From Xanthomonas hyacinthi (GTDB taxonomy: Bacteria > Pseudomonadota > Gammaproteobacteria > Xanthomonadales > Xanthomonadaceae): a DNA stretch of 64,000 nucleotides. The position numbers were made by a program, and so were the translations under genes. Position 1 is the first letter of the stretch, and each line of letters opens with the position of its first letter. The notes under the pieces were generated by a model. It made no database searches and was not told the DNA's origin. It worked only from the letters and a program-made list of their open reading frames with translations. The DNA is taken from NCBI RefSeq assembly GCF_009769165.1, contig NZ_CP043476.1:682001-746000 (forward strand), given 5' to 3'. Below, in pieces: positions 31,981 to 41,416 of the stretch.

Positions 31981-33147
31981 CTAACCGACGATCGCGTGCG
32001 GTACGAAGCGCGAGGTGTCGCGGGTGATGACCCCGGCGTCCTCGCGCAGACCCATGCCGGCGGCCTGGTCGGCGATCACCCAGCTGCCCACCAGCGGATA
32101 GTTGCCGTCGAACTGCGGCAGCGGATGGTAGGCCTGCACGATCGCCGGCCCGTCGGCATACGGGCCGGGCGACTGGATCAGTTCGCCCTGTGCGGTCAGC
32201 ACGTCGATGTTCGCGCCTTCGCGCGAGAACAGCGGCTTGCGCACCCAGCCGGGCGCCAGCGCCTGGCCCGGCGTCTCGAAATGCGCTTCCAGCAGGTTCG
32301 GATGCCCAGGGTGGCGCTGCCACAGCAGCGGCAGGATGCCCTTGTTGCTGAGCACCGATTTCCAGGCCGGCTCCAGCAACTGCATCTTGTTCGACACCAG
32401 GTGCGGGCCGAACGCCTCGCGCATCATGAATTCCAGCGGATACAGCTTGAAGATGCTGCGGATCACCCGGTCCTCGGCGTCGGTGAACCAGCCTTCGGCG
32501 CTGATGCCGATGTCCTCGATCGCCACGTCCTCGGTGGCGATGCCCACCTGGTGCGCGCAGTCGCGCAGGTACTGCACGGTGGCGCGGTCCTCCACCGAGT
32601 CGCGCACCGCCGAGAAATGCATCGGCGTGACCAGGCGCCCGGACTGTACCAATGTCGCCAGCGCCTCGCACAGGTATTCCTGGATGCGGTTGTACTGGTC
32701 CGCAGCGGCCGGCAAGCGGCCGGCGGCGATCTGCTGCTCCAGCCACAGCCACTGGAAGTACGCCGATTCGTACAGCGAGGTGGGTGTGTCGTAGTTCAGT
32801 TCGTAGAGCTTGGCCGGGCCATCGCCGGCGTAGGCCAGGTCCATGCGTCCGTAAAGATGCGCGTCGCGGTTGCGCCACGAATCGCGCACCCAGTCCCAGT
32901 AGTGCGCGGGGATGCACAACCGGGTCAGCAGCGCTTCGGACTCGACCACCTCGCCGGCCAGCTGCATCGCCATGTCGTGCAGTGCCTGGGTTGGCGCCTC
33001 GATGTCGTCCTCGACCTGGCGCAGCGCGAAGGCGTAGTACGCGGTTTCGTCCCAGTAGGCTGCGCCGTCGATGGTGTGGAAATGGAAGCCGAGCTGCTCG
33101 GCCTGCGTGCGCCAGTCCGGGCGTTCGTCGATGCGGATGCGGCGCAT
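31981..33147 (-). CDS. Glutathionylspermidine synthase-like ATP-grasp protein (YjfC/YgiC)
   Basis: 388 residues from MRRIRIDERPDWRTQAEQLG. Family blocks include YGRMDLAYAG, KLYELNYDTPTSLYESAYFQ, SIFKLYPLEFMMREAFG, EPAWKSVLSNKGILPLLW and WVRKPLFSREGANIDVL, the synthetase half of glutathionylspermidine synthases with their ATP-grasp residues. Relatives ligate an amine to a peptide, though true substrates in YjfC/YgiC proteins are unproven. Last gene of a seven-gene minus-strand cluster equivalent to E. coli yjfIJKLMC; it starts one base after the DUF1190 gene. Confidence 0.9.
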   Translation of the reverse strand: MRRIRIDERPDWRTQAEQLGFHFHTIDGAAYWDETAYYAFALRQVEDDIEAPTQALHDMAMQLAGEVVESEALLTRLCIPAHYWDWVRDSWRNRDAHLYGRMDLAYAGDGPAKLYELNYDTPTSLYESAYFQWLWLEQQIAAGRLPAAADQYNRIQEYLCEALATLVQSGRLVTPMHFSAVRDSVEDRATVQYLRDCAHQVGIATEDVAIEDIGISAEGWFTDAEDRVIRSIFKLYPLEFMMREAFGPHLVSNKMQLLEPAWKSVLSNKGILPLLWQRHPGHPNLLEAHFETPGQALAPGWVRKPLFSREGANIDVLTAQGELIQSPGPYADGPAIVQAYHPLPQFDGNYPLVGSWVIADQAAGMGLREDAGVITRDTSRFVPHAIVG

Positions 33148-33148
33148 G

Positions 33149-33718
33149 TCAGCCGCCGAAGCCGCTGCTGCGACCGCCGCCGAACGAGCTGCGCGCCGCG
33201 GCGCTGGAGCCGAAACCGGAGCGCGACACGGTGATGGCGCGGCTCGGCGGCGGCGGCAGGCCGGCATTGCCCTTCACCGTGCCGGTGTCGCGACCGGCCA
33301 GGTCGCCGTTGGACTTGTAGTAGCCGCCATCGCGGTAATCGCGGTACAGCGGCGCGGCGCCCATCAGCGTGCGCCCGCCGTAGCCGCCGCCCGCATTGCC
33401 CAGCGCGTAGCCGATCAGGAACCCGGCCATCGGCGGAATCCAGCTGACCTGCCCGCGCTCGTCGTTGAACGGCGTGCAGTTGCCGAACTGCTGGTTGCAC
33501 TGCGACTGGTCCTGGAACCGCGGCGCGACCTTCCGATGCTCGAGCTGCGCCTTCTGGTAGGCGGCCTTGCACTCCTCGACGCTGACTTCCTTCTGTACGC
33601 TGCACTGGTCCGGCGAGGCCAGCACCTCGCCGGTGGGCGGACCGGAATCGCACCCGATCAGCGGCACCGACAGGGTCGCCGCCATCAGGCTCAGTTTGAG
33701 ATTGGTGGATCGCTTCAT
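33149..33718 (-). CDS. DUF1190 lipoprotein (YjfM/YgiB-like)
   Basis: 189 residues. The signal ends in a lipobox (VPLIGC, C23). CSVQKEVSVEECKAAYQKAQ followed by FQDQSQCNQQFGNCTPFN is the paired-cysteine DUF1190 core. The C-terminal third is glycine/serine/arginine rich (SRSGFGSSAAARSSFGGGRS), as in YgiB. Always adjacent to the ATP-grasp gene in this type of operon, suggesting that it is a periplasmic partner or substrate. Function unknown. Confidence 0.88.
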   Translation of the reverse strand: MKRSTNLKLSLMAATLSVPLIGCDSGPPTGEVLASPDQCSVQKEVSVEECKAAYQKAQLEHRKVAPRFQDQSQCNQQFGNCTPFNDERGQVSWIPPMAGFLIGYALGNAGGGYGGRTLMGAAPLYRDYRDGGYYKSNGDLAGRDTGTVKGNAGLPPPPSRAITVSRSGFGSSAAARSSFGGGRSSGFGG

Positions 33719-33730
33719 CTGCGCGCTCCC

Positions 33731-34135
33731 TTACGGCGTGATCGCGGCGGCGTTGATCAGGCCCACGGCGATCGAAACGCCCGCGGAAAAGAGGCCGGCG
33801 GCGACGACGTTGTCGGTGATCTGATGCGAGATGCGGCCGGTGACCAGGCGCGCCAGCAGGTAGGCGACCACCTGGATCGCGGCGGCCACCGCGCCCCAGA
33901 TCAGCGCGTCGAGCAGGCTGACCGAGTAGCTGATCGCCGCATGCAGCGGCAGCGCGACGCCGATCAGGGTGCCGCTCATCGCGGTCGCCGCGGCGGCGTT
34001 GCCGTTGCGGATCAGGGTGAAGTCGCGGTGCGGGGTGATCAGCGCGACCACCACCACCGCGGCGATCAGCACGCCCAGGCCGACGCCGACGTAGGACAGG
34101 AACGCGATGAAACTGTGGAGCGTGATGGCATGCAT
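33731..34135 (-). CDS. DUF350 membrane protein (YjfL-like)
   Basis: 134 residues with four hydrophobic helices in a DUF350 arrangement: SFIAFLSYVGVGLGVLIAAV, AATAMSGTLIGVALPLHAAI, LLDALIWGAVAAAIQVVAYL and DNVVAAGLFSAGVSIAVGLI. DUF350 proteins sit in the inner membrane beside PspA-like and ATP-grasp genes. Molecular role unknown. Twelve bases separate it from the DUF1190 gene. Confidence 0.9.
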   Translation of the reverse strand: MHAITLHSFIAFLSYVGVGLGVLIAAVVVVALITPHRDFTLIRNGNAAAATAMSGTLIGVALPLHAAISYSVSLLDALIWGAVAAAIQVVAYLLARLVTGRISHQITDNVVAAGLFSAGVSIAVGLINAAAITP

Positions 34136-34202
34136 GCGAAAACCTCGGCAATGGCGAAGGAAGCGAAACCGGTGCCGCGCCGTGCGGCGCAGCGCTGGCG
34201 GG

Positions 34203-34874
34203 TCAGGTGATGTCCAGATCGGCGATGCTCAGGTCCACGCCGACCGCATAGGTGATGCAGAACTCGTTCGGGCCCGAATCCTCGCCGGTGACCAGCAGGA
34301 ACTCGTCCTTGTCCAGTTCCGGCACCGGGCGGCTGTACAGCATGGCGTAGTGGGTCAGGTCGCCGTCGCGCCGCGGCGGCGTGTGTCGGTACAGCGTCTC
34401 GTCGTAGGCGATGGCGGGGATGCGCCCGCCCTGCTCGGTGGACTGGGTGCTGCGCGACCAGCGCCGGCCGGCGTATTCGATGCTCGGCGCGCCCAGGTGG
34501 TCGTTGTGCAGCACGAACTGCTGGAACGCGTCCTTGGTCGGCGGATTGAGCGTCTCCACGAACACGAAACCCTTCATCGCCTCGATGTCGCCGGCGCAGG
34601 TGCTGACCTGGATGTAGGCGTCGTCGTCGACGTAGAAACGGTGCAGCGCGTAGCCGTCGCCCAGGTCGATGTAGCCGTAGCAGGGAATGCCCTGGTAGCC
34701 GCCGGGCAGTTCCGCGGTCATCGCGCCCGGCGCGGCGCGGAACATCGTGGTGTCGAACTGCACCTGGCCGCCGATGCGCAGGCCCAGCGGCAGCGCGTGC
34801 GCGATCTCGCCGTTGCCCGCAGGCGACGCCGCCGCGGCGGGCTTGCTGCCGAACAGTTTTCCGAGCAGGCTCAC
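34203..34874 (-). CDS. DUF2491 protein (YjfK-like)
   Basis: 223 residues. A GTG start at 34874 overlaps the channel stop by four bases. LPLGLRIGGQVQFDTTMFRA, YIDLGDGYALHRFYVDDDAY and DDETLYRHTPPR-like patterns define DUF2491. Soluble, without a signal peptide. In E. coli the homologue follows the PspA-like yjfJ; here a potassium-channel gene is inserted between. Function unknown, probably linked to envelope stress with the rest of the operon. Confidence 0.88.
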   Translation of the reverse strand: MSLLGKLFGSKPAAAASPAGNGEIAHALPLGLRIGGQVQFDTTMFRAAPGAMTAELPGGYQGIPCYGYIDLGDGYALHRFYVDDDAYIQVSTCAGDIEAMKGFVFVETLNPPTKDAFQQFVLHNDHLGAPSIEYAGRRWSRSTQSTEQGGRIPAIAYDETLYRHTPPRRDGDLTHYAMLYSRPVPELDKDEFLLVTGEDSGPNEFCITYAVGVDLSIADLDIT

Positions 34875-35971
34875 GCGCGCGACTCCGCATAGGCAGTGGA
34901 TGGGGCGGCGGCGTGCGCTGGCGCCGGCAGCGCCGCGTCGGCCCAGGCGATCGCGGCGCTGTCCACGCGCCGCTCAGCCAGGTAGTACAGCATCGTACCC
35001 GGCGCGAGCACGCTGTCCGGCGCCGGATTCAGGCGCGGCACCGCGGCGGCGTCGCGATGCCCCGGCAGCAGCGCGCCGCGGGCCCGGAACGCATCGCCGA
35101 CGCGGCCGTAATGCAACGCGGCCGATTCGGCCGGCACGGTCGGACTGAACTGGGTCGGCCCGCTGCCGGCCGACAGCAGGTCCGCGGTGAGCGCGGCGCT
35201 GCCCGGATCCTGCGCGGCGCGGGCGATGATCTCCGCGCTCAGCGGCCGCGTGCATTCGACCTGCGGAGAATGGCGGCGGACCAGCTCGGCGCTGCGCGCC
35301 GAGTCGAAATGCGCCACCACGTGCGCCTGCGGGCGGTTGGCCATCGCCCCGAACACCGCCGCCAGGGTCTGGTCGTCGGACGGCGGATTGACGATCACCC
35401 GCGCGGCGCCGGCGATGCCGGCGCGCTGGCAGCCGTCGGCCAGGGTGTACGAATCGACCGCGACGAAGCGCATATGGTCCGGCAACGGATTCTCCGCCAG
35501 CCCTTCGGCGACCAGCACCAGGCCTTCGTCGTCGGTGGCGGTGTCGGACAGCAGCAGTTCGACCAGGCGCACCGACTCGGGCCCGCGCCAACCGACCAGC
35601 AGCGTATGTCCGCGAAGATGCGCATAGGACATCTTGCCCATTTGGTGGCGCCTCCAGAAGGTGATCAGCGATGCGCTGGTCTTGGCCAGGATGGTGGCGA
35701 ACAGCGCCACCGAGCCGGGCATCTGCCAGAACGCGACGATGTAGCGGCCGGCCACCGTGCCCGGCGACAGGTCGCCGTAGCCGATCGTGGTGGCGGTGGT
35801 CATGTAGTAGTACGGGAACGCGTCCAGGCCGACCAGCGTGTGCTCGCCGGCCAGCGCCAGCAGCCCCCAGGTCGCCAGCCAGTGGCCCAGGAACAGCAGC
35901 ACCACCGCACCCCAGCTGACCTACCGCACATGGCGCCGCACTATCTGGAAGAAGCGACCGAGCAGCAGCAT
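34871..35971 (-). CDS. Potassium channel with RCK-like domain; amber codon at position 17
   Basis: Reading from ATG 35971 gives MLLLGRFFQIVRRHVR, then TAG (35921-35923), then VSWGAVVLLFLGHWL. The context suggests that a tyrosine codon became amber. Downstream the channel is complete: outer helix, selectivity filter TTIGYGDLSPGT, inner helix, then HTLLVGWRGPESVRLVELLL and a TrkA-N/RCK-like domain. A GTG at 35905 could restart translation and keep both membrane helices, giving a 344-residue product. So either the gene is mildly damaged or it uses the internal start. It sits inside the yjf-type operon between the PspA-like and DUF2491 genes. Confidence 0.8.
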
Positions 35972-35996
35972 GGCGCGTCCTGTGCCGTGGGTGGGG

Positions 35997-36788
35997 TCAG
36001 CTGCCGGCGTCGCGCCGCACACCGACCTCGTGCACGTCGCTGAGGGTGCCGGTGGCCGGTGTCGGCGGCGCCAGCGCGGCCGGCGCGCTGTCCGCGCTCA
36101 GCTGCAGCGGCTTCTTGAACCGCGCCAGCACCGAGGCCGCGTCGGCGTCGCCGGACAGCAGGCCGGCCGCGGCCAGGCGCTTGTTCAGATCGCCGTCGCC
36201 GGTGCTGCTTTCCAGCTCCTCGGCCGATTCGATCCGCGCCGCCGATTCGGCCTGGCGCGCCTTGATCCGGTCCAGCGATTCCAGCGCCGAACCCATGCGG
36301 CTGTTGGCGCCGGCGTGGCGCGCGGCGATGGTGGCCTGCGCGCGCTGCACCGCATCGGTGGCCTTGACCGTATCGATCTGCTGGCGCATGCCGCGCAGCT
36401 GGCCTTCGGCCTTCTGGATCGCCGCCTTCAGCGACACGATCGACTGGTCCAGCTGCCCCTTGGTGGTCTGCTCGGCCTTGTCCTCGGTCTCCAGCGCCGC
36501 CAGCTTGGCCGCCACGTCGTGCGCCAGCGCCTCGTCGCCCTTGGCCAGCGCGCCTTCGATGTAGCGCACGTACTCGGCCATCTTGGCGTTGCGCGCGTCG
36601 ATCTTCTGCTGGGTCAGCTTGCTCTGCGCCATCAGCTTGGTCAGCTCTTCGCGCGAGCGGGTCAGTTCGGCACCGGCGTCGCGCACTTCCTGGTCGAGGA
36701 TGCGCAACGCGTTGGCGTCCACGGCCTTCTGCCCCACTTCATGGGCGGTGCCGCGGAACAGGGTCAGCAGTTTGGAGAATATGCTCAC
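35997..36788 (-). CDS. PspA/IM30-family protein (YjfJ-like)
   Basis: 263 residues from a GTG at 36788 (reads SIFSKLLTLFRGTAHEVGQ). The body is almost all helical coiled coil: LDQEVRDAGAELTRSREELT, KMAEYVRYIEGALAKGDEAL, AQATIAARHAGANSRMGSAL. PspA-family proteins oligomerise on the inner membrane and protect its integrity. The C-terminal tail (about 215-263) is a proline/alanine extension without a domain. Between the DUF2170 and channel genes, matching yjfI-yjfJ order. Confidence 0.92.
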   Translation of the reverse strand: MSIFSKLLTLFRGTAHEVGQKAVDANALRILDQEVRDAGAELTRSREELTKLMAQSKLTQQKIDARNAKMAEYVRYIEGALAKGDEALAHDVAAKLAALETEDKAEQTTKGQLDQSIVSLKAAIQKAEGQLRGMRQQIDTVKATDAVQRAQATIAARHAGANSRMGSALESLDRIKARQAESAARIESAEELESSTGDGDLNKRLAAAGLLSGDADAASVLARFKKPLQLSADSAPAALAPPTPATGTLSDVHEVGVRRDAGS

Positions 36789-36798
36789 GGGAAACGCC

Positions 36799-37215
36799 TC
36801 AGGCAAAGAACGGCTTCAGGGATTCGGCGGCGTCCAGGGTATTGGCCGCCAGCACTTGGATTTCTTCGTCGACTTCGTCGATCGACGAGGACGCCGACAG
36901 TTCGCCGAAGATGATGTAGGTGTCCTTGCCCGCGTGCTGGATCAGCCCGAGGTTGGACAGGGGGTTGAGCGGGTTCAGGCGCAGGCACGCATCGTTGAGG
37001 CCGTGGCGGTCGGCGACCTGATCGGCCGGCGCCAGCACCGTGGACACGAAGATCTGCGAACCGGACGCGGCCACCTGGATCTCCATGGCGCCGTAGTCGT
37101 GCAGGGTCAGGTTGATCGCCGGCTCGGCGCCTTCGAACAGCTCGATCTCGATCGGCGCATCGCGGTAGCGCTCGGCCAGCAGGCCGTACAGTGCGGTGGT
37201 GGTCAACGGGGACAT
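36799..37215 (-). CDS. DUF2170 protein (YjfI-like)
   Basis: 138 residues. IEIELFEGAEPAINLTLHDY, IFVSTVLAPADQVADRHGLN and YIIFGELSASSSIDEVDEEI match DUF2170, a small cytoplasmic protein always encoded before the PspA-like gene. First gene of the seven-gene operon; its promoter should lie in 37216-37260. The short upstream region also holds a GGGATTGGGATT-type repeat fragment (about 37310-37330). Function unknown. Confidence 0.88.
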   Translation of the reverse strand: MSPLTTTALYGLLAERYRDAPIEIELFEGAEPAINLTLHDYGAMEIQVAASGSQIFVSTVLAPADQVADRHGLNDACLRLNPLNPLSNLGLIQHAGKDTYIIFGELSASSSIDEVDEEIQVLAANTLDAAESLKPFFA

Positions 37216-37379
37216 GCAGACTCCTGGTCCTTAGAACTCGGCAGAGGCGGCGCGGGCCGCGAGGCGCTATGGTACAGATTGGGCGTTAAGCTCGACAGCG
37301 GCGGGGAGCCGGAGATTGGGGATTGGGATTCGTTAAAGCATCTGCATTGCTGTAGCCGCGCCGATGAATGCGCGCAGGG

Positions 37380-38168
37380 TCAGCGCCGCGCCCAGGCCTG
37401 CACGATCGCCGCGATCGCACGCACGCCGTCGGTCAGCGCGGCCGGGCCGGGCTGCAGGATCAGCGGCGACTTGATCTCGAACAGCTGGCCATCGCGCACC
37501 GCCGGGATCGCCGCCCAGCCCGGCCGCGCGGCCACGCGCTCGGGGCGGAAGCGCTTGCCGCACCACGAGCCGAGGATGATGTCCGGCGCGCGCCGCACCA
37601 CTTCGTCGCCGTTGGCCAGGATCCGCGCCTTGGCCAGCGGTTCGGCCGACAGCTCCGGGAACACGTCGTCGCCGCCGGCGATGCGCACCAGCTCGGCGAC
37701 CCAGCGGATGCCGGTGATGATCGGCTCGTCCCATTCCTCGAAATACACCTGCGGCCGCCGCGGCAGCGCCGCCGCCTGCGCGGCGATCACGGCCAAGCCG
37801 CGCTGCAGTGCGTCGGCATAGGCCTGCGCGCGCGCGCCGGCGCCGACCAGCGCACCGAGCCGGCGGACGTAGTCGAGGATGCCGTCGACGCTGCGGTGGT
37901 TGGCGATCCACACCTCCACCCCGTTGCGCACCAGCTCGGCGGCGATCTCGGCCTGGATGTCGGAGAAGCCGATCGCCAGGTCCGGCTGCAGCGCGAGGAT
38001 CGCGTCGATCCTGGCGCTGGTGAAGGCGCTGACCTTGGGCTTGTCGCGGCGCGCCTGCGCAGGCCGCACGGTGAAGCCGCTGATGCCGACGATGCGCGCC
38101 TGCTCGCCGAGCGCGTACAGCGTCTCGGTGGGTTCCTCGGTCAGGCAGACGATGCGCTGCGGGCCCAT
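37380..38168 (-). CDS. BtuF-like periplasmic-binding-fold protein
   Basis: 262 residues. RIVCLTEEPTETLYALGEQA, KVSAFTSARIDAILALQPDL and VRNGVEVWIANHRSVDGILD are typical of BtuF/FhuD-type helical-backbone binding proteins for cobalamin or siderophores. The end reads GSWCGKRFRPERVAARPGWA. Unusually there is no signal peptide: the protein begins MGPQRIVCL, so it may be cytoplasmic or use an unrecognised route. No permease or ATPase neighbours. It follows the acetyltransferase gene by one base. Confidence 0.82.
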   Translation of the reverse strand: MGPQRIVCLTEEPTETLYALGEQARIVGISGFTVRPAQARRDKPKVSAFTSARIDAILALQPDLAIGFSDIQAEIAAELVRNGVEVWIANHRSVDGILDYVRRLGALVGAGARAQAYADALQRGLAVIAAQAAALPRRPQVYFEEWDEPIITGIRWVAELVRIAGGDDVFPELSAEPLAKARILANGDEVVRRAPDIILGSWCGKRFRPERVAARPGWAAIPAVRDGQLFEIKSPLILQPGPAALTDGVRAIAAIVQAWARR

Positions 38169-38169
38169 C

Positions 38170-38622
38170 TCAGTCCGCCACCGGCATGCGGAAATACACC
38201 ACGCGCTCGGTTTCCTCGAAGCCGCAGGCGTGGTGCGCGGCCTGCGCCGCGGCGTCGTCGAGCAGCGCATCGGAGGCCAGCTCGCTGCAGCCCTGCGCAC
38301 GGGTCCAGTCCTGCACCTCGCGCAGCAACGCGCGGCCGACGCCGCGGCCGCGCCATTCCGGCGCCACGTACCAGCCTTCCAGGAAGCCCACCGGCGAACT
38401 GTCGGTGCCGTTGACGTAGTCCTGGCGCAGGGTGACGTCGGCGAAGCCGATCGCCTGGCCGTCGCCGGCGAAGGCCAGGAAATTGGCCGCGTCCTCGCGT
38501 TGCAGCGCTTCGGCGACGCCGCCGAAGGCATCGCTCTCGTCCGGCCACAGCGCCACCCGCAGCGCCGCCCAGGCGCGCAGGTCGGCAGCGGCGGCAGCGC
38601 GCACCGAGAAGCCATCGGTCAC
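38170..38622 (-). CDS. AAC(6')-Iz-like aminoglycoside N-acetyltransferase
   Basis: 150 residues from a GTG overlapping the pdxH stop (GTGA at 38619-38622). The GNAT core is clear: [50 protein letters not shown] (acetyl-CoA site, R/Q-x-x-G-x-G/A), and [20 protein letters not shown]. This closely follows the Stenotrophomonas AAC(6')-Iz pattern, enzymes that acetylate the 6'-amino group of aminoglycosides. Chromosomal and coupled to pdxH, so probably intrinsic rather than acquired. Resistance is not demonstrated by sequence. Confidence 0.82.
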   Translation of the reverse strand: MTDGFSVRAAAAADLRAWAALRVALWPDESDAFGGVAEALQREDAANFLAFAGDGQAIGFADVTLRQDYVNGTDSSPVGFLEGWYVAPEWRGRGVGRALLREVQDWTRAQGCSELASDALLDDAAAQAAHHACGFEETERVVYFRMPVAD

Positions 38623-39218
38623 GGGAACAGCATCCGCTTGGACCAGTGCCCGGCGGCATCGGCGGCGTAGTGCCAGCGCTCGTGCAGGCGGTACTTGCCG
38701 CCGTACCAGAACTCGACGCTGCGCGGCACCACGCGGAACCCGCCCCAGCCGTCCGGGCGCGGCACCTCGCGGCCTTCGAAGCTGGCCTCGGCCTTGGCCA
38801 CGCGCTGCTCGAACTCCTCGCGCGACTGCAGGGGGCGCGACTGCGCCGACGCCCACGCGCCGATCTGGCTCATGCGCGGGCGCGAGGCGAAGTAGGCATC
38901 GGCCTCGGCCGCGGCGACCAGCTGCACTGCGCCGTCGATGCGCACCTGCACGCCGTCCTCGCGCATGCGCCGCCACAGGAACAGCAGCGAGGCCTGCGGA
39001 TTGGCCTGCAGCTCGCGGCCCTTCTGGCTGTCCAGGTGGGTGTAGAACACGAAGCCGCGCGCGTCGTAGGACTTCAGCAGCACCACCCGCGAGGACGGGC
39101 GCGCCTCCAGCGTGGCCGAGGCGACGACCATCGCGTTGTATTCGGCCTCGTCGCTGCTGCGCGCCTGCGCGAACAGGTCGGCGAACGTGGACAGGGCTTC
39201 GGCGTAGAGATCGGGCAT
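38619..39218 (-). CDS. pdxH: Pyridoxamine 5'-phosphate oxidase
   Basis: 199 residues from [40 protein letters not shown] and [20 protein letters not shown] are the FMN-binding blocks, and [18 protein letters not shown] with RLHERWHY is the C-terminal substrate region. It oxidises PNP and PMP to PLP in the cytoplasm. First gene of a pdxH-aac-btuF-like transcript, divergent from aroK. Confidence 0.95.
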   Translation of the reverse strand: MPDLYAEALSTFADLFAQARSSDEAEYNAMVVASATLEARPSSRVVLLKSYDARGFVFYTHLDSQKGRELQANPQASLLFLWRRMREDGVQVRIDGAVQLVAAAEADAYFASRPRMSQIGAWASAQSRPLQSREEFEQRVAKAEASFEGREVPRPDGWGGFRVVPRSVEFWYGGKYRLHERWHYAADAAGHWSKRMLFP

Positions 39219-39354
39219 GGCGGCAAGGCACTCGGCGGACGATCCCCCATTGTCGCGCCATGCACGGTGCGGCGCACGCGGCGCGGCACGCCCGGCCCAC
39301 CCCGCAGGCACCGCGGCCGGCCTGCGCGCGCGGCGCGTCTGCTAGCATCGGCGG

Positions 39355-39897
39355 ATGAATCCCGCCCCCAATCTCGTGCTGGTCGGCCCGATGGGAGCCG
39401 GCAAGAGCGTCATCGGCCGCCGCCTGGCCGAGCGCTTCAGCCTCGTCTTCGTCGACAGCGACCAGGCCATCGTCGAACGTACCGGCGCCAGCATCGCCTC
39501 GCTGTTCGAGCATGCCGGCGAAGCCGGCTTCCGCGAGCACGAACGCACCGTGCTGGAAAGCGTGCTCGGCACCCCCGGCCATCTCATTTCCACCGGCGGC
39601 GGCGCGGTGCTCGACGCCGACAGCCGCCGCGAGATGCGCGAACACGGCTTCGTGGTGTACCTGCGGGTCGGCGTGGCCTCGCAGCTGCAGCGCCTGCAGC
39701 GCGACCGCAGCCGCCCGCTGCTGCAGCGCAGCGACCGCGAACGGGCACTGCACGAGCTGCACGCAGTGCGCGAGCCGCTCTACCGCGAAGTCGCCGACCT
39801 GATCCTGGACACCGACCACCTCAATCCCGCCGAAGCCACTGCGCAGCTGGTCGTGCGCCTGGCCGCGTCGTGGAAGCTTCCGGAACCCATTGCATGA
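39355..39897 (+). CDS. aroK: Shikimate kinase
   Basis: 180 residues. The P-loop GPMGAGKS is at 11-18, [20 protein letters not shown] and [14 protein letters not shown] give the shikimate-binding aspartate, glutamate and arginine, STGGGAVL is the conserved glycine loop, and RSRPLL-like RDRSRPLLQ is the lid. It phosphorylates shikimate in aromatic amino-acid synthesis. The stop overlaps the aroB start (ATGA at 39894), so the two genes are coupled. Confidence 0.96.
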   Translation: MNPAPNLVLVGPMGAGKSVIGRRLAERFSLVFVDSDQAIVERTGASIASLFEHAGEAGFREHERTVLESVLGTPGHLISTGGGAVLDADSRREMREHGFVVYLRVGVASQLQRLQRDRSRPLLQRSDRERALHELHAVREPLYREVADLILDTDHLNPAEATAQLVVRLAASWKLPEPIA

Positions 39898-41021
39898 ATG
39901 TTTCGTTGCGCACCGTCGAGGTCGACGGCGACCCGGCCTACACCATCCGCATCGGCCCCGGCCTGCTCGACGACGGCGCGCGCCTGGCCGCACACGTGCG
40001 CGGCCGCCACGTGCTGCTGCTCAGCGACAGCAATGTCGCCCCGCTGTATGCCGCGCAGCTGCGCAGCGCGTTGCTGGCCGCGCGCCCGGCGCTGACGATC
40101 GGCGAATGCGTGATCCCCGCCGGCGAGGCCTCCAAGACCCTGGACAGCTTCGCCGCGGCGATCGCCGCGCTGGCCGAACTCGGCGCCACCCGCGATGCCT
40201 GCGTGCTGGCGCTGGGCGGCGGCGTGGTCGGCGACCTGGCCGGCTTCGCCGCCGCGTGCTGGATGCGCGGGGTGGATTGCGTGCAGCTGCCGACCACGCT
40301 GCTGGCGATGGTCGACTCCTCGGTCGGCGGCAAGACCGCGGTGGACATCGCGCAGGGCAAGAACCTGGTCGGCGCATTCCATCCGCCGCGCGCGGTGCTG
40401 GCCGACACCGCCACGCTGCGCAGCCTGCCGCCGCGCGAGCTGCGCGCCGGCCTGGCCGAGGTGATCAAGTACGGCGCGATCCGCGACCCGCTGTTCTTCG
40501 AATGGCTGCACGCCGAACGCCGCGCGCTGCTGGACGCCGAGCCGGCCGCGCTGGCGCAGGCGATCGCGCGTAGCTGCGAGCACAAGGCCGAGATCGTGGC
40601 CCGCGACCCGCTGGAGAAGGGCGAGCGCGCCCTGCTCAACCTCGGCCACACCTTCGGCCACGCGATCGAGACCGAACAGGGCTACGGCGCGCCCGGCAAC
40701 GCCAACCTCAACCACGGCGAAGCGGTGGCGGTGGGCATGGTGCTGGCCGCCGAACTATCGGCGCAGCTGGGCATGGCCAGCGCGCAGGACAGCGCGCGGT
40801 TGCGCGCGCTGCTGGCCGACTACGGCCTGCCCACCGCGCTGCCGGCCGGGCTGGCGCCGCCCGCGCTGCTGGCGCGGATGCGGCTGGACAAGAAGAACCT
40901 CGCCGGGCGCCTGCGGCTGGTGCTGTGGCGCGGCATCGGCCGCGCCGAGGTGGTGCCGGAGGTGGACGAGGCGGCGGTGCTGGCGCTGCTGGATGCCGCG
41001 GTTCGCGGCATCGCGGCGTAG
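39894..41021 (+). CDS. aroB: 3-Dehydroquinate synthase
   Basis: 375 residues from [33 protein letters not shown] and [20 protein letters not shown] bind NAD and substrate, [11 protein letters not shown] holds the catalytic lysine, and [13 protein letters not shown] and [14 protein letters not shown] give the zinc ligands. It converts DAHP to dehydroquinate, the second step of the shikimate pathway, and shares a transcript with aroK. Confidence 0.97.
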   Translation: MNVSLRTVEVDGDPAYTIRIGPGLLDDGARLAAHVRGRHVLLLSDSNVAPLYAAQLRSALLAARPALTIGECVIPAGEASKTLDSFAAAIAALAELGATRDACVLALGGGVVGDLAGFAAACWMRGVDCVQLPTTLLAMVDSSVGGKTAVDIAQGKNLVGAFHPPRAVLADTATLRSLPPRELRAGLAEVIKYGAIRDPLFFEWLHAERRALLDAEPAALAQAIARSCEHKAEIVARDPLEKGERALLNLGHTFGHAIETEQGYGAPGNANLNHGEAVAVGMVLAAELSAQLGMASAQDSARLRALLADYGLPTALPAGLAPPALLARMRLDKKNLAGRLRLVLWRGIGRAEVVPEVDEAAVLALLDAAVRGIAA

Positions 41022-41153
41022 CGGGCCGGCCACGATGCGGCGCCGCCGCGGGACCGGCGCAGCGGCACCGCCCAGGCCGCCTTCCCTCCCGGTTCCCCAA
41101 CGCACGGCCAGCACCGACGCCGCCGCCCAGCTGCGATCGGTACAATCGGCCGC

Positions 41154-41408
41154 ATGCGCGTCTTCCTCCAGCAACGCCCCGGCGGCAACGAGCCGCCCCG
41201 CTACATCCAGCTGACCCTGCAACCGGACCTGTTCGGCGGCTGGGAGCTGTTGCGCGAGACCGGCCAGATCGGCGGCCGCGCGCAGCTCAAGCGCGAGCAA
41301 TACCTGCTGCAGGACGAGGCCCACGCCGCCTTCGAGAAAGCCCGCGATGCGCAACTCAAGCGCGGCTTCCAGGTCATGTTCATTCGCGGCGCCGACGCCC
41401 CGCGCTAA
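41154..41408 (+). CDS. WGR-domain protein
   Basis: 84 residues, almost entirely one WGR-type domain: [37 protein letters not shown], and a helix [23 protein letters not shown] domains accompany nucleic-acid enzymes such as PARP and MolR proteins, but this one stands alone. It precedes hemE by eight bases, so it is probably co-transcribed with it. Function unknown. Confidence 0.85.
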   Translation: MRVFLQQRPGGNEPPRYIQLTLQPDLFGGWELLRETGQIGGRAQLKREQYLLQDEAHAAFEKARDAQLKRGFQVMFIRGADAPR

Positions 41409-41416
41409 GGAAACCC

